Below are positions 15,672 through 24,248 of a stretch of 53,985 bases of DNA, one piece after another; within the stretch, counting starts at the first letter, position 1, and every line of letters begins with the position of its first letter. The stretch is from Coriobacteriales bacterium. Lineage in GTDB: Bacteria; Actinomycetota; Coriobacteriia; Coriobacteriales; UBA8131. The notes under the pieces were generated by a model, which did not search any database, had not been told where the DNA came from, and worked only from the letters and a program-made list of their open reading frames with translations. Made by a program: the position numbers and the translations under genes. The stretch covers positions 1 to 53,985 of the forward strand of contig JAISLY010000045.1 of assembly GCA_031277035.1 (NCBI GenBank). Reading direction: 5' to 3'.

Positions 15672-18600
15672 ATGAGAACTGCAACTGCTCTGAGACGTAG
15701 CAACGGCAAGAATGCCACCCCTTCTTTTTTGAAAAAATCCCTTCGATTGCTGCTGGTCTGGGTTCTGGTCTGTACGACCGCCACCAGCGGGTTTTCCGTG
15801 CAGGCTTTTGCCGACGAGGCACAGCCCGCCGCTGCCTCCGATGCCGCCGCTGCGGAGGCCGCGCCGCCTTCTGATACGGGCGGGACGTCTGCTTCCGCGC
15901 CGGATGGCGCGAACCAAGGCGCTGAGGCAGGAGGCGAGACGCCGGCACCAGAGGGCGAGCCTGTGGCACCGGCACCAGATTCGACAGATGCGGACACTGG
16001 CGATACCGGCGCTACCGGAGCGGCCGCTGAGGCGGACAGTGGCACCGAAGCGTCCACGCCAGAGCAGCCAGACGCCCCAGCCAATGGCGTAGAAACGACA
16101 GAGCTGCAGGATGCCGCAGAGGAAGGGTCGCTTTCGCCCATGAGCCTTACGCCCTTCTCGAATGGCATGACCGCAGAGGAGGCCACAGCCGCCGGTTGGG
16201 CGTGGACGGAAAGCGCGGGTAACCTGACCATCACCAAATACAGCGGCAGCTACAAAGGCACCCTTGAGGCTCCGCTGACCATCCCGGAATCTATTGATGG
16301 CAAGCCGGTGGTGGCTGTGGCGTCCTCCAGTTTGGGTTCCGGTTCTGGCATTGTCGCCCTGCGTGTGCCGAGTTCAATTACCACCATTAAGGAATATGCC
16401 TTTGACGGGAATTCAACTTTAAAAAGTGTGGTGTTGGAGGAAGGCGTCAAGACCCTGGGCGAAGCGGCCTTTTACAACAACAAAAGCATGACAACAATCA
16501 CTTTACCAAATAGCGTCACAACGCTGGGTTCTTCCGGCCCTTTTCCATATGGCGTTTTCGAGGGATGTACCGCCTTGACCACTGTTTCTTTGGGTAGCGG
16601 CATCAGCGAGATCACACCGTATCTGTTTTATCAATGCTCCGCGCTGACCACCATCGACGCCAGCCGGGTCACAGCACTTACCAAGATTGGCAGCAACGCT
16701 TTGCCCGCCAACCTTACGACGGTAGACATCAGCTCCCTCGCCAGCATCCCCAATAACTTCCTGAGCGGTAGATCCAAGGTGACGTCGGTCACTCTGCCAG
16801 GCACGGCTTTTACCGTAGGTAGCGCGGCCTTTAAGGGCACGGGCCTGAGCTCGCCTGACCTCTCCCATGCGACCGCCATCGGCGCCAACGCCTTTGAGAA
16901 CTGCGCCGCCTTAGGCAGCGTCAGCTTGCCTGCCGGCAGCTATTCCCTCGGCGCAGCGGCCTTTAAGGGCAGCGGTATTACTGCGGCAAACCTTGCCACC
17001 CTTAGCGAGATTCCCGCCAACGTCTTTGAGAACTGCACCAAGCTGACCTCGGTCACCCTGCCGAGCTCCGGCTACACCATCGGGGCAGCGGCCTTCAAGG
17101 GCACGGCTCTGGCCTCGCTCGACCTCTCCCAGGCCACGGCAATCGGTACCAACGCCTTTGAGAACTGCACCAAGTTGGGCACTGTCACCCTGCCCGATGC
17201 AGCGGTTCTGCCCGGTAGCGTATTCAAAGGTTGTACTGTCTTGGAGGCCATCAATTTAGCAACAGTTGCCAGCATTGGCGCCAATGCTTTTGAGAACTGC
17301 ACCAAGCTCTCAACGGTAACCTGGCCAAGCGGCAACTACTCCCTCGGCGTGGCGGCCTTCAAAGGCAGCGGCCTTACCACCGCAAACGTTGCCAATCTCA
17401 GCGAGATTCCTGCCAACGTCTTTGAGAACTGCACCAAGCTGACCTCGGTCACCCTGCCGAGTACCGGCTACACCATCGGCGCGGCAGCTTTTAAGGGCAG
17501 CGCCCTGCAGGCCGCCAACATCTCCAAGGCAACGGCCATCGGCGACGGCGCTTTTGAAGGCTGCACCAAGCTGGGCAATGTTGCTCTGCCCCCTGCCCTC
17601 GCTTTACCCGGCAGTGCATTCAAGGGCTGCACGTCCCTGGAGGCCATCAATCTGGCCACGACGCCCGCCATCGGTGCCAGCGCCTTTGAGAACTGCACCA
17701 AGCTTTCAACGGTAACCTGGCCAACCGGTAGTTACGCTATCGAGGCGGCCGCCTTTAAGAACACCGGGCTACTCTCTGTGGCTCCGGGCGCGGTAAACGC
17801 TTTGGGCGCCGGCGCCTTTGCAAACTGCACCAAGCTGCTCAGCGCCGATCTTTCCGACGCGACCCTCACCGCTCTTGAGCAGGACAGCTTCAGCGGTTGC
17901 TTCGTATTGGCTACGGTACAGCTGCCCGCCACGCTTGCTGAGATCAAGGCATCAGCCTTTGCCAATGCGTCGCTCACCGCCCTGCAACTGCCCGCCAGCC
18001 TCACCACCATCCGCAGCGCCGCCTTTTCCGCGGTGCGGGCAGACCAGGTAGCCCTGCCCGCCGCACTAACAGTACTGGAGAAGGGCGCCTTCAATGTAAG
18101 TGGCGTTAGCAGCATCGATCTCAGCGGTACCGCAATCAGCCAAATCCCCGCTGAGGCCTATGCCAACGTCAGCGCCCTGACCGCCATCAAGCTGCCGGCG
18201 ACGCTGCAAAGCATCGGCGCCAATGCCTTCAGCGGCACGGGGATAAGCGCCATCAGCCTGCCGAGTCAGCTGCAAAGCATCGGTCAGCAGGCCTTTGCCG
18301 CTACCGCGCTTACCCAGGTTGTCATTCCCCATTCGGTGAACAGCATGGGCGCGGCGGTCTTTCAGGATTGCACCGCGCTTGCGCAGGTAACGTTCTTCAA
18401 CGGTATGACCGCAGTGCCGGAGAGCTGCTTTAAGGGCTGCACGGCTCTCACAGGCTTTGTTGCCGGCACGGGGGTCAGCAGCATCGGCGCTTACGCCTTT
18501 GCGGACTGCACCGGCATCACCGGCACGCTGATCAGCAGCCTGCCCGCTCAGGTAGAAAGCATCGGCAGCTCTGCCTTCTCAGGCTGCACGGGCATCACCG

Positions 18601-21600
18601 CGCTCTCCCTTCCCGCGACGATAAAGCAGGTGGAGGCCAACGCCTTTGCCAACTGCACGGAGCTGGCAAGCCTGACGGTGAACAGCCTTGACACCCAACT
18701 GGCAGCCTTCGCCTTTCACGATTGCACAAAGTTGGCAAGCGTTGCTTTACCTGAGGGCTACACCTACCTCTCGACGGTCTTTGAAGGCTGCACCAGCCTG
18801 ACGCCGGAAGGCATCAGCAACGGCCAGGCCCGCTCGCCCTACGAGGTCTCCGGCGCTGAGGCTACGGCGGCCGGTTGGGTCTGGACGGGCACGGACGCCC
18901 TCACCATCACCGGATTCAATACCACCGTTAATTCCCAGCCGACCTTTAAGGGGACGCTCGACCTGCCGGTGTATGTTCCCGCATCCATCGACGGAGTGTC
19001 GGTGGCAACGCTTGGTACGGGTGCTTCGATTCTACGGAACTCAGGGATTGTCAACCTGTCGGTACCCGGTGGTGTCGCTGTTGGCTATCAACTATTCTAC
19101 TACGGCTCATCATTGCAAAAGCTGACACTGGAGGCCGGTGTATCCTCGATAGGAGCAAGAGCCTTCCATAGTAACAGTAACTTGAAAGAAGTCGTCATTC
19201 TCAGTTCGGATCTCACAGTTTTGCCCGAGGCCGTCTTTTATAATTGTGGCGCTCTGGAGCAAGTGACGCTTCCCGCGAGCGGCTTGGTGAGTATCGGCAC
19301 GAACGCATTTCAGGGCTGTGGCAAGCTCCAGAGCTTTCAGTACCCCACTACACTGAAGAGTATTGCGAACGGCGCCTTTCAGAATTGTCGGGCACTGGGA
19401 GGCGAAATCGTCTTTCCCGAAGGCGTCGAATTGATAGGGGCTCCTTTTGGCGGCGCCTTCCAAAACCCAGCCAATCCGGCATCGGTAACCATTCCTGCTG
19501 AGTGGACATCTGTTCCCAAAAGCTTCTTTAGTGGCTGTACAGCCTTGACCAAGGTGGTCTTTCCTGAGTCCAGCGCAGTGACGTCGATTGGCGACTATGC
19601 CTTCTCAGGCTGCACGGGCTTGACTGAGGTGACCTTTGCTCAGCCCAGCGCGGTGGTGTCAATCGGTAATGCCGCCTTCAAGGGTTGCTCCTTTGTGGGT
19701 ATCGAGATCCCCAGCAGTGTTACCTCCATCGGTCACGCTGCCTTTGCCAACAACCCCAGGCTCAAGGCAATTGACATCCCCGATGCGGTTACAAGCATAG
19801 CAGTAGACATGATATCGAATGGCGAGGGCCTCTTCAGCAACTGCCCGGCCCTGGAAACGGTGGTTTTCGGTACCGGTGTGACCAGCATCTACGTCGATGA
19901 CAACTTTGCCTTTAATGGTGGCCTGTTCCTCAACGATGTCTCGCTGACATCCGTTACCTTTGAGGGTGCGATAACCGCGCTGCCGGGCAAGGCCTTTCAG
20001 AATTGCACCGCCCTGGAAAACATCGTCCTGCCCGATAGCTTACAAAAGATAGGGGGCGACGCCTTCTTAGGCGCGACGTCCCTGCGCTCGCTTATCATGC
20101 CGGACAGCCTGACCTCTGTACTTGGAGGAAGCAACTTCGAGGGTGAAGGCTTTCTTGCTAACAACCAGCGATTGGAAACCCTGGAGATCGGCTCCGGCCT
20201 GAGCTCCCTGCCAAGGCGGTTTATGGTCGACTATCCGGCGGACGCCCTTCTGGACTCCGTCCTGGTTCCTGACAATATTAATACGGTCGAAAGCAATGCC
20301 TTTAAGAATGTCCACTCGCTTACCCAACTGGCTTTTGAGTATGGCGTGACAACGCTCAATGCCAACTCCATCAACAATTGTACGGGACTGCTCGACCTCT
20401 ACCTGCCCCGCTCCATCAACACCGAGGCATCCGCGGGCTTTATGAGCTCGGTGAACGCAGGCATGACCTTCTATATCCCACCGAGCGACGGTGACTGGAG
20501 CAACGCCAATCTCAAGGCGCTGATCCAAAGCCTGCCAAACTTCGCGGAAAGCGGCGCCACGATAGTCGAGACCACCCAGACCCCCTCTGAAGTGGTGATC
20601 CTCAACTCCGATGACGGCAAGGTGAGCCTTGCCTTCCGCGGCCAGATGTTCTCTCCCAGCGACCAACTGAGCTACGCACCGGTTCCCAGTGGTGAGCTTG
20701 CGGCCATCGCGCAAACGCTCAAGAGCGGCTATCGCTCAGAATTGCTTGCCAGCTACGTGGTAAAGATTACCGACAATCAGGGCCAGCCCGTGCGCAACGC
20801 CACCAGCCGCAATGTGAGCCTGATGATCCAGACGGTGGCCGGCAATCCGGATAAGGGGGCGGTCTATGTCATCCACTACGACCCGGCGGGCAAAAAGCTC
20901 TCGATACCCTACTGCAATATCGTCGACGGCTCCTATCGCCTGTCCGCCGTTAACCCCGACGGCTACTATCTCATCGCGCAGGCCGAGCCAAATCCCGACC
21001 CGCAGTTCCTTGAGATAAACGAGCACGGTGGGGTTGTCAGATATAACATTGGAACCGGCCCCGGAACCCCTGCCGGTAAGGCCACCTCACTGGTGTTGCC
21101 CGGCAATGTTACCTCTATCGGCAACGGCGGAAGCATCACGGATCACAGCGGATATGCCGCCATCGCCAACTACGGCTTTTATGGCAACGGAACGTTGAGC
21201 TATCTGTGGATGCCGGACGGCGTGACCTCCATCGGCACGAAAGCCTTCCAGCAGGCAACAGCGATTACGGAGATACGTCTGCCGGCGAGTCTGCAACATA
21301 TCTATAAAGACGCGTTTTCGCGTACCGGACGTTTGAATACCCTGTATGTCAATCCTGCGGACGCTCAGGCCAGCACGGCCGTGTTCCCGGAGGGCCTGAT
21401 AAGCATCGATGACTTTGCCTTCTCCTACTCGGGCGTCAACAACTATATCCTTCCAGCAAGCCTGCAAAGCGTAGGGTCCTATACCTTCCACAATTCGGCC
21501 GTGCAGACAGCGGTCTTTCAGGGCAGTGGGGTAAAGGTCATGGGGCAGAGCATCTTTTCTGGCTCATCCCTGAGCCAGATTACCCTGCCATCGGCTCTGG

Positions 21601-24233
21601 AGCGCATCGAGAAGGAGGCCTTTGCTAATACCCGTCTGGATGAAATTGACCTGCCGGATACCCTGAACTTTATCGCTGATGACGCATTCAAGGATTCCGC
21701 CAACACGATTACCGCCATCTGCTCCTACGGCTCCTACGCCTATGACTACGCCCTGCAGCATGGTTGGCCCATCAAGCTGCGCGACATGCCGGTGGTTGAC
21801 GGCGTGCTGACGACCTACACGGGCACCCAGCCCAGTATCGATCTGCCGGCATTCTTGGGCATCGATACCGTAGGCTCCGCGGCGTTCAAAAACAACGCCA
21901 CGCTTGCCTCCATCGTGTTGCCTGAGGGCGTGACGAGCATCGGCTCCGGCGCCTTTGCCGGTTGCAGCGCGCTTGAGAGTATTACGCTTCCCTCCACACT
22001 TGGCTCTCTGGACATCACCGCTTTTGCTGACCTGACCTACGGCAACATCACACTCAAGGGCAACTACAGCGCCGCAATCGTCACCTTTGCCCGCACACAC
22101 GGCTTTAAGCTGGATGTTGACGCGGAATTCACCATCAACAACGACGGTGTTGTTACAGCATACAGCGGCATGGGCAACGTGGTGGCAATACCCGAGGGAG
22201 TCGCCGGCATCGCTGCTGGTGCCTTTGACGACACCGTTGAGACCCTGACCATACCGGCCTCGGTAAGCTCCATCGCCGAGGGAGCCATTCCCACAAGCGT
22301 CACGCTGATACGCACCAACTGGGGCTCGGCCGCCTATCAATATGCCCTGGATCATAACATCACGGTCGTCACCACCGACTTTGACATCGACGCAAACAAC
22401 ATCCTGCTTGGCTACAAGGCCTCTGACCCCTATGTCACCATCCCGGCGGGCGTTACGGCCATTAACCCTCTGGCCTTCCATGGCGATACTCAGATTATCA
22501 AGGTCGTGGTACCCGAGGGTGTGACGGCTCTGCCCTACTCCCTGTTTGCCGACCTGCCCTACCTGAACAGCGTCGTACTGCCCCAGACACTTACCAGCAT
22601 CGGCGATACTACCTTTGCCAACAGCAGGGCTCTGAAGGTCATCGAACTGCCCGCGGCTCTTCAAAGCATCGGCGATGGGGCCTTCTCCAACTCATTTATC
22701 AGCACCATTACCCTTCCGGAGGCCCTTGAGTCCATCGGCGCCAGTGCTTTTGCCAACAGCCGCATCCAGACGGTTGACTTTAACGAGGGACTGCAATCCA
22801 TCGGTGCCAACGCCTTTGCCAACACGTCTTTGCAAAGTGCTCTGCTGCCTGAGACGCTTACTTCCCTGGGTGACGGCGCTTTCAGGGGCTGCAAGGCGCT
22901 GACTGCGGTCTCATTGCCCGGCGGCATCGGCACGGTGCCCAACGCCGTCTTCCTTGGCAGCGGCCTGAGCGAGGTAAGCCTTGGTGAAGGGATCACCTCA
23001 ATCGGCGACCAGGCCTTCTGGGGTGCCAATCGTCTGAGCAGGGTCTGGCTGCCTTCCACCGTGACAAGCATTGGCTCACAGGCATTTTATAACGCGACCT
23101 TACTGCAGGAGATATATATCCCCAAATCGGTCAACGCTATCGCCCCGGATGCCTTCAGCGGCACCCTTCCCAGCCTGACCTACTATGTGGATGCCGGCAG
23201 CTATGCGCAAAACACGCTCAGAAACCTTGGTCCCGACATCTTGTTCAACACCTACAGCACCAGTACAGATGGCAGTGCAAGGATTCTGTTTGCCAAAGAC
23301 GCGCTGCCGGATCGTACGTCGGTGTCCTTTGCAAAGACCATCTCGGCAGCTGAACAGGCTGGCCTGAATGCGGCTTTGGCCGCACTTGAGTCCGAGACGC
23401 AACTTTATGCGGTTTCGGCGGTGGTGGGCAAGCTGAGCCTCTCAGACTCTGGGAGTCCGGTGGTTCCCGAAATTCCGCTTACCGCCTGGTTAAAGGCAGA
23501 GGTGCCGGCCGAAGCCAAACTCTACCTGTATGACCCACAGGACGGTGGGCTGACCGAGATCACGTCATATACGAGCGTTACGGAAGGTGGCCTTGCGACC
23601 TTCTCCACGAATATCGAGACCTTGGCAACCGGCTACCTGAGCTTCACGACCGACCTTGGAGGCGCGGCCTCCGGTGTCCTCTTTATCCTGAATGTATCCG
23701 ACAAGCCGATTGATGACGGGGAAGATAAGGATGAGGAAGACGGAGAGGAAGAGGAGGGTACGCAGGACGACGAGGATACCAACGACGGAGAAGACACGGG
23801 CGGCGATGATACCAACGACGGAGAAGACACGGGCGGCGATGATACCGATACGAAGACCGGTACTTCGGGCGGCGAGGGCAACAATTCAAACGGCGGCTCA
23901 AACGGGCGTCCGTGGAGTGGGCCTTCGGGTCGGCCAGGCACAGCCCCGCCAGCCAACACTACCACTGCCTCTCAACAGTCATCGACAGCAGAGGGTACAC
24001 AGGACGGTGATATAAGCATTGCCGAGGGCGACACAGCGGCTTCTTCTGGAACGGCCGGAGGGGCGGGGAACACGCGAATCGAGGAAAGCGAAACGCCGAC
24101 GGCAGCACCTGCCATCTCAGAGCAAAAGGATGATGGTATCTGGTTCTGGCTTCTCGGAGGTGCCGGTGCCGCCCTGCCGCTTCTGGCTTTGGCATACTGG
24201 CTGCTTCTGGCACGCACCCGCAAGGTGACGTAG
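15672..24233 (+). CDS. Giant BspA-type leucine-rich-repeat surface protein
   Basis: 2853 residues. Signal peptide about 16-45 (RLLLVWVLVCTTATSGFSVQAFA). An Ala/Glu/Thr-rich stretch is followed by dozens of LRR_5 (BspA/TpLRR) units of the type IGxxAFxxCTxLxxVxLPxx. Two entry modules, EEATAAGWAWTESAGNLTIT (about 167) and EATAAGWVWTGTDALTIT (about 1061), each open an LRR block, so the protein is internally duplicated. A non-LRR beta domain (about 1640-1790) splits the later repeats. The C-terminus has a Thr/Asp/Glu-rich stalk with 36-base repeats, then a membrane span (about 2825-2845) and a basic tail. BspA-type proteins bind host matrix, other bacteria or glycans. AAAGGAAGG precedes the ATG, two bases after the previous stop. 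Confidence 0.92.
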   Translation: MRTATALRRSNGKNATPSFLKKSLRLLLVWVLVCTTATSGFSVQAFADEAQPAAASDAAAAEAAPPSDTGGTSASAPDGANQGAEAGGETPAPEGEPVAPAPDSTDADTGDTGATGAAAEADSGTEASTPEQPDAPANGVETTELQDAAEEGSLSPMSLTPFSNGMTAEEATAAGWAWTESAGNLTITKYSGSYKGTLEAPLTIPESIDGKPVVAVASSSLGSGSGIVALRVPSSITTIKEYAFDGNSTLKSVVLEEGVKTLGEAAFYNNKSMTTITLPNSVTTLGSSGPFPYGVFEGCTALTTVSLGSGISEITPYLFYQCSALTTIDASRVTALTKIGSNALPANLTTVDISSLASIPNNFLSGRSKVTSVTLPGTAFTVGSAAFKGTGLSSPDLSHATAIGANAFENCAALGSVSLPAGSYSLGAAAFKGSGITAANLATLSEIPANVFENCTKLTSVTLPSSGYTIGAAAFKGTALASLDLSQATAIGTNAFENCTKLGTVTLPDAAVLPGSVFKGCTVLEAINLATVASIGANAFENCTKLSTVTWPSGNYSLGVAAFKGSGLTTANVANLSEIPANVFENCTKLTSVTLPSTGYTIGAAAFKGSALQAANISKATAIGDGAFEGCTKLGNVALPPALALPGSAFKGCTSLEAINLATTPAIGASAFENCTKLSTVTWPTGSYAIEAAAFKNTGLLSVAPGAVNALGAGAFANCTKLLSADLSDATLTALEQDSFSGCFVLATVQLPATLAEIKASAFANASLTALQLPASLTTIRSAAFSAVRADQVALPAALTVLEKGAFNVSGVSSIDLSGTAISQIPAEAYANVSALTAIKLPATLQSIGANAFSGTGISAISLPSQLQSIGQQAFAATALTQVVIPHSVNSMGAAVFQDCTALAQVTFFNGMTAVPESCFKGCTALTGFVAGTGVSSIGAYAFADCTGITGTLISSLPAQVESIGSSAFSGCTGITALSLPATIKQVEANAFANCTELASLTVNSLDTQLAAFAFHDCTKLASVALPEGYTYLSTVFEGCTSLTPEGISNGQARSPYEVSGAEATAAGWVWTGTDALTITGFNTTVNSQPTFKGTLDLPVYVPASIDGVSVATLGTGASILRNSGIVNLSVPGGVAVGYQLFYYGSSLQKLTLEAGVSSIGARAFHSNSNLKEVVILSSDLTVLPEAVFYNCGALEQVTLPASGLVSIGTNAFQGCGKLQSFQYPTTLKSIANGAFQNCRALGGEIVFPEGVELIGAPFGGAFQNPANPASVTIPAEWTSVPKSFFSGCTALTKVVFPESSAVTSIGDYAFSGCTGLTEVTFAQPSAVVSIGNAAFKGCSFVGIEIPSSVTSIGHAAFANNPRLKAIDIPDAVTSIAVDMISNGEGLFSNCPALETVVFGTGVTSIYVDDNFAFNGGLFLNDVSLTSVTFEGAITALPGKAFQNCTALENIVLPDSLQKIGGDAFLGATSLRSLIMPDSLTSVLGGSNFEGEGFLANNQRLETLEIGSGLSSLPRRFMVDYPADALLDSVLVPDNINTVESNAFKNVHSLTQLAFEYGVTTLNANSINNCTGLLDLYLPRSINTEASAGFMSSVNAGMTFYIPPSDGDWSNANLKALIQSLPNFAESGATIVETTQTPSEVVILNSDDGKVSLAFRGQMFSPSDQLSYAPVPSGELAAIAQTLKSGYRSELLASYVVKITDNQGQPVRNATSRNVSLMIQTVAGNPDKGAVYVIHYDPAGKKLSIPYCNIVDGSYRLSAVNPDGYYLIAQAEPNPDPQFLEINEHGGVVRYNIGTGPGTPAGKATSLVLPGNVTSIGNGGSITDHSGYAAIANYGFYGNGTLSYLWMPDGVTSIGTKAFQQATAITEIRLPASLQHIYKDAFSRTGRLNTLYVNPADAQASTAVFPEGLISIDDFAFSYSGVNNYILPASLQSVGSYTFHNSAVQTAVFQGSGVKVMGQSIFSGSSLSQITLPSALERIEKEAFANTRLDEIDLPDTLNFIADDAFKDSANTITAICSYGSYAYDYALQHGWPIKLRDMPVVDGVLTTYTGTQPSIDLPAFLGIDTVGSAAFKNNATLASIVLPEGVTSIGSGAFAGCSALESITLPSTLGSLDITAFADLTYGNITLKGNYSAAIVTFARTHGFKLDVDAEFTINNDGVVTAYSGMGNVVAIPEGVAGIAAGAFDDTVETLTIPASVSSIAEGAIPTSVTLIRTNWGSAAYQYALDHNITVVTTDFDIDANNILLGYKASDPYVTIPAGVTAINPLAFHGDTQIIKVVVPEGVTALPYSLFADLPYLNSVVLPQTLTSIGDTTFANSRALKVIELPAALQSIGDGAFSNSFISTITLPEALESIGASAFANSRIQTVDFNEGLQSIGANAFANTSLQSALLPETLTSLGDGAFRGCKALTAVSLPGGIGTVPNAVFLGSGLSEVSLGEGITSIGDQAFWGANRLSRVWLPSTVTSIGSQAFYNATLLQEIYIPKSVNAIAPDAFSGTLPSLTYYVDAGSYAQNTLRNLGPDILFNTYSTSTDGSARILFAKDALPDRTSVSFAKTISAAEQAGLNAALAALESETQLYAVSAVVGKLSLSDSGSPVVPEIPLTAWLKAEVPAEAKLYLYDPQDGGLTEITSYTSVTEGGLATFSTNIETLATGYLSFTTDLGGAASGVLFILNVSDKPIDDGEDKDEEDGEEEEGTQDDEDTNDGEDTGGDDTNDGEDTGGDDTDTKTGTSGGEGNNSNGGSNGRPWSGPSGRPGTAPPANTTTASQQSSTAEGTQDGDISIAEGDTAASSGTAGGAGNTRIEESETPTAAPAISEQKDDGIWFWLLGGAGAALPLLALAYWLLLARTRKVT
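23768..23848 (+). repeat. 36-bp tandem repeat in the acidic stalk
   Basis: Repeats containing accaacgacggagaagaca give DDTNDGEDTGG units in the Asp-rich stalk of the giant LRR protein. Adjacent copies are near identical, which suggests recent expansion. Confidence 0.85.
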
Positions 24234-24248
24234 ATTGGCAAGAGAACG

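Noticed and set aside
21564-22664. 366-codon minus-strand frame inside the giant LRR gene
   Set aside because: Periodic composition mirrors the LRR repeats on the other strand; no ribosome site.
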